In this document: one piece after another, positions 57,563-64,000 of the stretch
How the letters are laid out: each line of letters begins with the position of its first letter
Position numbering within the stretch: position 1 is the first letter of the stretch
Source: Fructilactobacillus florum DSM 22689 = JCM 16035
Lineage (GTDB): Bacteria > Bacillota > Bacilli > Lactobacillales > Lactobacillaceae
Direction of reading: 5' to 3'
NCBI RefSeq assembly: GCF_001436645.1
Contig: NZ_AYZI01000006.1
Coordinates: forward strand, 1 to 64,000
DNA: 64,000 nt
Notes under the pieces: model-generated
The model's input: the letters and a program-made list of their open reading frames with translations, nothing else
Told to the model about the DNA's origin: nothing
Databases searched by the model: none
Translations under genes and position numbers: made by a program

Positions 57563-59227
57563 ATTATTTTTTTTAACTAGTTTACTGAATTTTTTTAAAT
57601 TTGCTGGAGCATCCGTTTTTTCAAGCCGAAGTTGCACAATAGTTAGCGGTTGGTTTGCCGGTTGTAGTTTTTTCAAGACACTAATTAGCTCAGCGTTAGT
57701 TTTGACGTCAAAGAATTGAGCCGTCTTTGCAGTGGCACCAAAAGCGGGCAGGAGCGTTTGGTAATTAAGCTGGGGAACATCATTATATGAAGCAGTTAAC
57801 CCCTGAATAACTCGTTCGATGGTATAACCTTGGTTATCTAAAATAAAAATTAACGGTTTTAATTGGTTTTTAATAGCAAAAGCGAGTTCTTGCAGTGACA
57901 ATAAGATTGATCCCTCACCAATTGATAGGATGACTCGGTGCTGGCGATTTGCTAAGCTAGCACCGAGCGCGGCTGGAAAGGTATAGCCAATCGCAGCCCA
58001 TAAAGATTGACAAATATAGCAATTATCTCCAGGCAACCGATTATTTTCTAATGCGAAAAGGGAGGTTCCGTGTTCTACCACTAGAGTATCACCGGTTTGT
58101 ACGAAGGTTTCCAGGGCCTGACGATAAAAATCTTCTGTCAGAGGCTGTTGCTGTCCACTTGGCAGGGGAGTCAACTGAAATGGATTTGTGGGACCGGCTT
58201 GATGACAGACGTTAGGGCTCTGGCAAAGCGCCTTAATTGTCGCAGTAAAATTCTCTGGATTTGCTGGGAAACGCTGTTCACCTAAAAAGTTAATTTCTTG
58301 CGGAGTCAGTAAAATGGTGTTGTAGTTAGCAAAGGTTTGCGTAAAACCACCCGTGCTAACATCTGATAAGATTGGTCCGAGTGCTAAATAAAGATCGGCT
58401 TGTTGCATGAATTGCTGAACCACCGGATTAGAGATATTGCCGGTATAGGTACCTATGAATTGAGGGATATTTTCGTCAATAACCCCCTTACTTTCATTTA
58501 GATCGACAAAAGGTAACTGGTGCTTAGTAATAAATTTTTGGACAACGTTTTTAAGGTGAAAACGTTCGACCGCAGATCCAATGATAAGCACGGGATGTTG
58601 TGCCGTGTTTAATTGTTGGCAAATGTCGTTTAATAGCGTTAGTGGTGGTGTCTCTGGTTTTGTTGACCCAGCAATTAGTGTTGGAATGCGGGTCTTGAAA
58701 ACTGGGTTGACCTGTAAATTAGCTAGGTTTACTGGTAATTGAAGATAGCCGGGTTGCTTGGTTTGTAACATGGCTTGGATGACACGATTGATTTCCGTAA
58801 TGGCGTTATTGACCGTTATTTGACCGGTAATTATACCGAGGTTTTGATGGATTTGCTTAGAAAAACTAAAATCCTGATGAGGTAGCGAGTGGTGAACGAG
58901 TTGTCGGGTTTGTTGGGTTGTAGTAGCGGGAGTTCCCACAATCTCTAAAACAGGAACACGCTCAGCCTGACTACCGGTTAAACCGTTAAGGGCACTCAGT
59001 TCACCAACACCAAAGGTTGTTACTAGGGCACTAAAACCATTTTTACGAGCATAACCGTCTGCTAAATAGGCAGCATTTAATTCATTCAGATTACCCCGCC
59101 AGGTTAAATCGGTTCGCTGCTCAAGGTGATCTAAGAAATTTAAATTGTAGTCACCAGGAACCCCGACCACGTCGGTGACACGCAAATATTTTAGGATATC
59201 GAGCAAATAGTCTGAAATTGTATACAT
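57554..59227 (-). CDS. Thiamine-diphosphate 2-keto-acid decarboxylase (KivD/PDC/IPDC type)
   Basis: Decarboxylates a 2-keto acid (branched-chain, phenylpyruvate, indolepyruvate or pyruvate) to an aldehyde, 557 aa. VPGDYNLNF (Asp near 27), catalytic Glu in GNLNELNAAYLADGYAR (about 50), and HH pair in VHHSLPHQDF are those of the KivD/PDC family. The Mg-TPP motif reads GEGS instead of GDGS, with LDNQGYT later keeping the second Asn and Gly ligands. Start at ATG 59227, with TGAGG 9 nt upstream; a GTG 15 bases earlier is the alternative. Convergent to lctP. Confidence 0.9.
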   Translation of the reverse strand: MYTISDYLLDILKYLRVTDVVGVPGDYNLNFLDHLEQRTDLTWRGNLNELNAAYLADGYARKNGFSALVTTFGVGELSALNGLTGSQAERVPVLEIVGTPATTTQQTRQLVHHSLPHQDFSFSKQIHQNLGIITGQITVNNAITEINRVIQAMLQTKQPGYLQLPVNLANLQVNPVFKTRIPTLIAGSTKPETPPLTLLNDICQQLNTAQHPVLIIGSAVERFHLKNVVQKFITKHQLPFVDLNESKGVIDENIPQFIGTYTGNISNPVVQQFMQQADLYLALGPILSDVSTGGFTQTFANYNTILLTPQEINFLGEQRFPANPENFTATIKALCQSPNVCHQAGPTNPFQLTPLPSGQQQPLTEDFYRQALETFVQTGDTLVVEHGTSLFALENNRLPGDNCYICQSLWAAIGYTFPAALGASLANRQHRVILSIGEGSILLSLQELAFAIKNQLKPLIFILDNQGYTIERVIQGLTASYNDVPQLNYQTLLPAFGATAKTAQFFDVKTNAELISVLKKLQPANQPLTIVQLRLEKTDAPANLKKFSKLVKKNNQK

Positions 59228-59287
59228 ATAGGTAAGCCTCACTTGATAGGAAAAATAACTTCAAATCAAGTTTATCACTTTTAAAGA

Positions 59288-60598
59288 TTATTGATTGAGA
59301 ATCCATAGAAATATCACGAAAATGATGGCAAGACCATACATCATGAGACCAACTTCTTTACCACGTTTGGCAGCAATCATGGTAATTGGATAAGCAATGA
59401 ATCCCAAAGCAATTCCATCTGAAATACTGTAAGTAAGGGGCATCCCAATGGCAATTAGAAAAGCGGGAGCGGCTACCTCGAATTTGTTCCAATTGACTTG
59501 TGCTAGGGATTTCGCCATTAAAACGCCGACAATGATAAGGGCTGGGGCTGTAATTTGACTAGTGATAACCGAAAGAAGTGGCGAAAAGAAAGTTGCTAGA
59601 ACAAACATTATTCCGGTGACAACTGCGGTGAATCCGGAGCGTCCACCGACAGCAATTCCTGCCGATGATTCTACGTAAACACTCATGGGAGAGGTTCCGA
59701 GGAGAGAACCTACTAGCATGGTAGTAGAATCGGCAGCGAGCGCCCGTCCGACTCGTGGCATCTGGTTATTTTTCATGTAGCCGGCCTGTTCTGCTAGACC
59801 GATTAACGTCCCTGCTGTATCGAAGAAGGTCACTAAGAGAAAGGTTAGAACAACTACAAATAATTGCGGGGTATTAATCTTATCGAGATTAGAAAGGCTG
59901 ACGAGAAAAGTTGACTTAATGCTGGGAACTCCTGCAACCAGTGCACTAGGAAGTTTGATCAAGCCGGTTCCCATGCCAATGATGGAAGACAGTACCATTC
60001 CGATAAAAATTGCGCCAGGAATGCGGGCGCTCATCAAAAAGAGGGTAATTAATAGCCCGGCAATTGTCAGAAGGGTTGTGGGAGTGGTGAGTGATCCCAG
60101 ACTGACAAGGGTATCTTTATTAGCAACAACGAGTCCCCCGTTGTTAAATCCAAGAAAGGCGATAAATAGTCCGATTCCGCCACCGATGGCTGCTTTAAGA
60201 TCGGTTGGGATGGCATTAATAATCAACTCTCTTAATTTGACGGCTGTTAGTAAGACAAAAAGAACGGCAGCAATTAAAACTCCGCTCATGGCTGTTTGCC
60301 AAGGAATTTTCATTCCAATACAGACAGAGTAAGCAAAGAAAGCATTGATTCCCAATCCGGCGGAAAGGGCAAACGGATAGTTCGCTAAGACGCCCATCAA
60401 GATACAACCAAAAGCAGTTGCCATGGCGGTCGCCGTGAAGACGGCTCCTTTGTCCATTCCCGTTGCTCCGAGAACGTTCGGATTTACAAACAGAATGTAA
60501 ACCATAGAAATAAATGTAGTAATCCCGGCAAGGGTTTCGGTCTTGAAATTAGTCCTGAGTTCTTTAAAATGAAAAAAAGTTGCTATTCTGGTTCCCAT
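59288..60598 (-). CDS. NCS2 family purine permease (PbuG/AzgA type)
   Basis: Nucleobase:cation symporter of the AzgA-like branch of NCS2, taking up adenine, guanine or hypoxanthine, 436 aa with about 12-14 helices. Conserved ETLAGITTFISMVYILFVNP, GLGINAFFAY, FFDTAGTLIGL and SSAGIAVGGRSG. ATG with AAAGGAG. The upstream region carries PurBox-like inverted repeats, suggesting PurR control. Monocistronic. Confidence 0.93.
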   Translation of the reverse strand: MGTRIATFFHFKELRTNFKTETLAGITTFISMVYILFVNPNVLGATGMDKGAVFTATAMATAFGCILMGVLANYPFALSAGLGINAFFAYSVCIGMKIPWQTAMSGVLIAAVLFVLLTAVKLRELIINAIPTDLKAAIGGGIGLFIAFLGFNNGGLVVANKDTLVSLGSLTTPTTLLTIAGLLITLFLMSARIPGAIFIGMVLSSIIGMGTGLIKLPSALVAGVPSIKSTFLVSLSNLDKINTPQLFVVVLTFLLVTFFDTAGTLIGLAEQAGYMKNNQMPRVGRALAADSTTMLVGSLLGTSPMSVYVESSAGIAVGGRSGFTAVVTGIMFVLATFFSPLLSVITSQITAPALIIVGVLMAKSLAQVNWNKFEVAAPAFLIAIGMPLTYSISDGIALGFIAYPITMIAAKRGKEVGLMMYGLAIIFVIFLWILNQ

Positions 60599-60610
60599 AC
60601 CTAACTCCTT

Positions 60611-60694
60611 TAAATAAAGTTCGTTAATTAACGAAATAAGTTCTAATTAATCATACAACGAGCGCGATATTTTTTCAAACACGAACTTTATTTA
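60611..60694 (-). promoter_or_regulatory. Inverted-repeat operator region of the NCS2 permease (PurBox-like)
   Basis: A perfect 14-bp inverted repeat, TAAATAAAGTTCGT at 60611-60624 and its complement at 60681-60694. An overlapping 16-bp perfect palindrome, TTCGTTAATTAACGAA, lies at 60620-60635. The CGAAC core with flanking A/T matches the PurBox (AWWWCCGAACWWT) in outline, though the two C before GAAC are reduced to one. A PurR-type regulator is likely but not shown. Confidence 0.55.
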
Positions 60695-60791
60695 TTTTTA
60701 AAAATTCAGAGATTGTTCAGCTAACCTTAAAATGATTTAAAATAGAGCTAGTTTAAAAAGTGGTTTGCTAGTTGAAAGAGAGAGGGCGCTC

Positions 60792-61370
60792 ATGACACAA
60801 ATGAAACAAATTTTACTGGTTGGCACTGGTCCGCTAGCAACTGGGATTAAGATGCGTTTTCAGGATGATTCCCACTGGTCCCTAACTCAGATAGCTGGAA
60901 CGAGCGAGCAACTGGCGCAGATAAATCAACTGCAAACACAAGTACCACTAATAATTATTTTTGCATTATCTGGGCATGGGACTGACTTTGTGATCCCCGA
61001 AGTGTTAGACCATCCATTGGTACGGAAGGGATCAATCAATCGGATTATTATGATTGCTACGGCGGGAATTGATCAAGAAGTACAAGGGAGTTTGAAATAT
61101 AACGAGATCAATGATGTTCCCGAGTACCTGCGTGAACAGCGATATGCGGTAAAGGTGATTGATGAAACTGAAGTTCCCTATACGATTTTTCGTCCTGGAG
61201 ATTTAGTTGCGGGTGGAACTCGTCCAATTAATTTGTTTGCCGAAGGAACCCAGATGCCAGCTGGAGAAGTTTCATATGAAACAATGGCTAGTTTAGTGAT
61301 GCAAGCAGTTGTAACGGATCGCTTTCTTAATCAGTCGGTGGGCGTTGTTGCAAGCAGTAAGGAGAATTAA
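60792..61370 (+). CDS. NAD(P)-binding Rossmann-fold protein
   Basis: Protein of 192 aa of the NAD(P)H-binding/SDR-like family (YwnB/NmrA-type). Glycine-rich nucleotide site ILLVGTGPLATGIKMRF near the N-terminus; a conserved TIFRPGDL-type motif near residue 136. Start at ATG 60792, since AGAGAGAGGG precedes it; the longer extension starts before the ribosome site. Its stop overlaps the rexB start. Function unknown. Confidence 0.85.
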   Translation: MTQMKQILLVGTGPLATGIKMRFQDDSHWSLTQIAGTSEQLAQINQLQTQVPLIIIFALSGHGTDFVIPEVLDHPLVRKGSINRIIMIATAGIDQEVQGSLKYNEINDVPEYLREQRYAVKVIDETEVPYTIFRPGDLVAGGTRPINLFAEGTQMPAGEVSYETMASLVMQAVVTDRFLNQSVGVVASSKEN

Positions 61371-64000
61371 TGACTTTAAAATTTATTTTGGGACCAGGGA
61401 GTGCTGACCATGCCGGTGCCGTTATCGACGATCTACAGCACCAAATGGCAAAAAAAAGGACAGACACCTTTTTTTATGTGGTACCTAATAACGTTAAATT
61501 TGAATCAGAATTGCAAACGCTGCGGAGTTTAAATCAAAAACAGCAGCCAGTTTATGCGCAAAATCAATTGCAAATTTTCTCATTTTCGCGACTAGTGTGG
61601 TATTTTCTGAATACTAAAGCTGCTTATCAGTTGCCGAAATTATCACCAATGGCAATTAATATGATAATTTATCAAATTATTGAAGATCGGCGGGCTGATT
61701 TGACGGTCTACCGTGGTGAGGGGAAACAAGCCGGCTTCATTCAACAGGTTGCCGATCAGCTAATGGAACTACAACAAGGGGGCATTAGTGCCGATAACTT
61801 AGCGCAACTAAGTGATTTGGGAGCTGACCAAGTCAATCCCGAATTGCATGATAAACTCCATGATCTACAAATTATTTATCAAGAGTTCGTGCAACGAACC
61901 GATGGGCAATACTTGTACCAAGCAGAACTACTGGAACTACTTAACGAGTATTTATTAGGTCTGGATGATGCCCAAATTAGTACGATGCATTTTTATTTTA
62001 GTCAGTTTAAAAATTTTTCCGCCCGCGAGTTACAAATTATTCAGACACTGATTACAAGGGCACAAGTCACCATCGATTTAAATCTCACTCAAGCAGCCAT
62101 AGCAGCAAATGAGGAAAGCTTGTTTGCGCAACCGACACAGCTATATCATTATTTAACTGATTATGCAGAGCAACATGCAAAAAAGCTTGCTGATCGTTGG
62201 GCAACGTCGCGGTCGCAAGCACTCGGCTTACAACAGTTAGAAGAATATTGGATTGCTAGTAATGAAATGGAGACGCCGCTCCCGCCTAGTCCCCACCAAA
62301 ACGATGCGCTGCAGGTCAGCGTTACTAAAACGGCTTTTGCAGAATTAATGCAATTGGCAACCGAGATTCGGCGATTGGTAGCAACTGGAAACTATCGGTA
62401 TCGCGATATTTTGGTAACGGCGCGACAGCTGGACCAGTATCAGTCAATTTTACAGCCGGTTTTTTCAATGTTACAAATCCCATATTTCACCGATAATCAA
62501 CAACAGATGGATCAGCACCCGTTAGTGGGGATGTTAGCTAGTTTATTAGCAATTGACCGCCCTAATCGAGCCCAAAATTATCGCTATGACGATGTGATGG
62601 CGCTCTTAAAATCCGAATTATTACTTCCTCAAGATGACGAGGGACACCCTTTAGAACTAAACCGATATCGGCGGGCAGTGGCATTGTGTGAAAATCTAGT
62701 GTTGAAAAACGGATACCAAGGAAAACGGTGGACGCAAGCGCAAGATTGGATGTATGCACAAGCCTATAATGCTGAAACTGGGGTCGTGGTTGATAAAAAC
62801 CAACAATTATCAAAAGAAATCAATCTGATTCGCCACTTTATTAAAAACAATTTGCCCCCGTTTTATCGCCAGTTAAAGCAAGCTCCCGACGGGAAAACGG
62901 CTGCGACGGTCTTGTATCGCTTTTTGGTTAACCATGGCGTGCCAGCTCGTTTACAAGAATGGCAGACGAACGCGACTGAAGCAGGACAGTTACAGGCCGC
63001 TCGCCAGTCGGAACAGGTCTGGGATCAATTTTGTCAGATTTTAGATGACTATGTAGCCGTGCTAGGCCAGCATGAGTTTGTTGTTGACGATTTTTGGTCA
63101 TTGTTGCAAGCCGGGTTTGTAGGAGCTAGCTACTCTCAGATTCCTTCGACTTTAGATCAAGTTACGATTTCTGAGGCGGGTCGAGTGCATCTTCCAGATA
63201 AAAAAATCACTTTCATCTTAGGTGCCGATGACACTAATTTTCCAGCGAAAATTGATAATCAGCAGTTACTAACTGATGGAGATCGTGACCAATTAGAAGC
63301 AGGGTTGTATCCTGATCAGTATCTGCAAGCAACTAGCACGCAACAAATGTTAAATGAGCCGTATGATGATTACCTGTTAATGATGACACCGAGTGATCGA
63401 TTATATTTTTCCTATAATCTCGGGGGTGATGTGGCTGAGCAACAAAAGCAACTGTCTCCATATGTCGCTCGCATTCAAAATTATTTTGATTTACCTCTCA
63501 GAACGGTTAACGATACTCCCACTGGGCAAGAAACTAATCTGACTCCGTACCTAGGAACGGCGCGATCGGCGCTACATTATTTGTTGCCAGCTTCTCTGGC
63601 TAGTAAAAAGGCTGGTTTGCCACTAAGTAGTGACTGGCAACAGGTGCAGACAGTATTACTTAATGCACCTGATCAAGGACTACAACAGTTAACGAAGCGG
63701 TTACTTGCCAGCTTGCAGTATAAGAATGAACCGGAAAATTTACGTCCAGAGATTGTAACGGCCTTGTATGGCACGAATCTGACGACTTCAATTTCTAAAT
63801 TAGAAGATTTTTATCAAAATCCATACGAATATTTCTTAAAGTACGGATTGCAGCTCCGTGAACGATCGGAGTTTGAAATTAGTCCGACCGATACGGGACA
63901 GTTTTTCCACGAAGCACTGGATCAGTTTAGTAAAGCAGTTAGAGAACAACGGTTGGATCTGGCGGCTTTGAGCGATGCAGATCTTAGCGAACTGGTGTTA
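61370..64000 (+). CDS. rexB: ATP-dependent nuclease subunit B, RexB/AddB (partial, 3' end beyond window)
   Basis: Subunit of the RecBCD-like RexAB/AddAB helicase-nuclease that processes double-strand breaks. At least 877 aa are in the window; the family is about 1,180-1,250 aa. N-terminal FILGPGSADHAG and FFYVVPNNVKFESEL are typical, and the C-terminal region before the edge reads NPYEYFLKYGL...SPTDTGQFFHEALDQF, the start of the nuclease domain. ATG overlaps the previous stop (TAATG) with AAGGAG upstream. rexA is expected just beyond the right edge. Frame followed to the end without stops at the places checked. Confidence 0.93.
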   Translation, partial: MTLKFILGPGSADHAGAVIDDLQHQMAKKRTDTFFYVVPNNVKFESELQTLRSLNQKQQPVYAQNQLQIFSFSRLVWYFLNTKAAYQLPKLSPMAINMIIYQIIEDRRADLTVYRGEGKQAGFIQQVADQLMELQQGGISADNLAQLSDLGADQVNPELHDKLHDLQIIYQEFVQRTDGQYLYQAELLELLNEYLLGLDDAQISTMHFYFSQFKNFSARELQIIQTLITRAQVTIDLNLTQAAIAANEESLFAQPTQLYHYLTDYAEQHAKKLADRWATSRSQALGLQQLEEYWIASNEMETPLPPSPHQNDALQVSVTKTAFAELMQLATEIRRLVATGNYRYRDILVTARQLDQYQSILQPVFSMLQIPYFTDNQQQMDQHPLVGMLASLLAIDRPNRAQNYRYDDVMALLKSELLLPQDDEGHPLELNRYRRAVALCENLVLKNGYQGKRWTQAQDWMYAQAYNAETGVVVDKNQQLSKEINLIRHFIKNNLPPFYRQLKQAPDGKTAATVLYRFLVNHGVPARLQEWQTNATEAGQLQAARQSEQVWDQFCQILDDYVAVLGQHEFVVDDFWSLLQAGFVGASYSQIPSTLDQVTISEAGRVHLPDKKITFILGADDTNFPAKIDNQQLLTDGDRDQLEAGLYPDQYLQATSTQQMLNEPYDDYLLMMTPSDRLYFSYNLGGDVAEQQKQLSPYVARIQNYFDLPLRTVNDTPTGQETNLTPYLGTARSALHYLLPASLASKKAGLPLSSDWQQVQTVLLNAPDQGLQQLTKRLLASLQYKNEPENLRPEIVTALYGTNLTTSISKLEDFYQNPYEYFLKYGLQLRERSEFEISPTDTGQFFHEALDQFSKAVREQRLDLAALSDADLSELVL

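Noticed and set aside
60599-60764. A purine riboswitch before the NCS2 permease
   Set aside because: No three-way junction or the conserved loop sequences; the repeats look like protein operators.
1-64000. CRISPR arrays, insertion sequences or prophage genes
   Set aside because: No regularly spaced direct repeats, transposase or phage structural motifs were seen; the gene order is the ordinary core around the origin.

Overview
This window is a chromosomal replication-origin region from a low-GC Gram-positive bacterium, almost certainly a member of the Lactobacillaceae. The evidence is the Firmicutes-type core gene order (rpmH-rnpA-yidC-jag-mnmE-mnmG on one side of the origin, dnaA-dnaN-yaaA-recF-gyrB-gyrA on the other, then rpsF-ssb-rpsR, gdpP, rplI, dnaB and the walRK-yycH-yycI-walJ-rlmH cluster). 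Typical lactic-acid-bacterium genes accompany it: pyruvate oxidase, manganese catalase, PepN, PepC, a citrate lyase operon, RexB and a lactate permease. The genus cannot be resolved by eye.

The origin is bipartite, with DnaA boxes at about 34.0-34.26 kb upstream of dnaA and at 32.5-32.6 kb between dnaA and dnaN. The second part carries a DnaA-trio-like TAG repeat next to an A/T-rich stretch. Genes left of it run leftward (minus) and genes right of it run rightward (plus), so nearly everything is on the leading strand. Exceptions are an MFS/HdeD pair, tRNA-Lys and the decarboxylase/NCS2 permease pair. Four parS-like sites lie at 27.8, 38.2, 40.6 and 49.7 kb, but no parA/parB is in the window.

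Left arm, from the left end: pepN; an MFS exporter and an HdeD-like protein; an overlooked 50-aa methionine-rich membrane protein with its own promoter and inverted repeat; a TSUP permease; pyruvate oxidase; a YibE/YibF pair; rlmH; a 529-bp non-coding gap packed with DnaA boxes where related genomes usually carry htrA; the WalRK operon; tRNA-Lys(CTT); Mn-catalase; an EamA transporter; GMP reductase; and replication and ribosomal genes, including a candidate S6:S18 autoregulatory leader.

Right arm: the rpmH-to-mnmG block; a hydrolase; a citrate fermentation operon (malic enzyme/oxaloacetate decarboxylase, citC, citD, citE, citF, terminator, citX, citG) without a transporter; an esterase-like hydrolase; signal peptidase I; PepC; cardiolipin synthase; a glutamine-type amino-acid ABC importer; a Pyr_excise-family protein; L-lactate permease; a 2-keto-acid decarboxylase; a purine NCS2 permease under inverted-repeat operators; an NAD(P)-binding protein; and rexB, which runs off the window.

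The metabolic genes converge on pyruvate. Citrate lyase plus malic enzyme makes it, pyruvate oxidase turns it into acetyl-phosphate and H2O2, and Mn-catalase removes the peroxide. No phage, insertion sequence or CRISPR array was seen. The least explained items are the ectopic DnaA-box cluster, the Met-rich small gene, the attenuator-like hairpins before mnmE and citX, and the operator array before the NCS2 permease.
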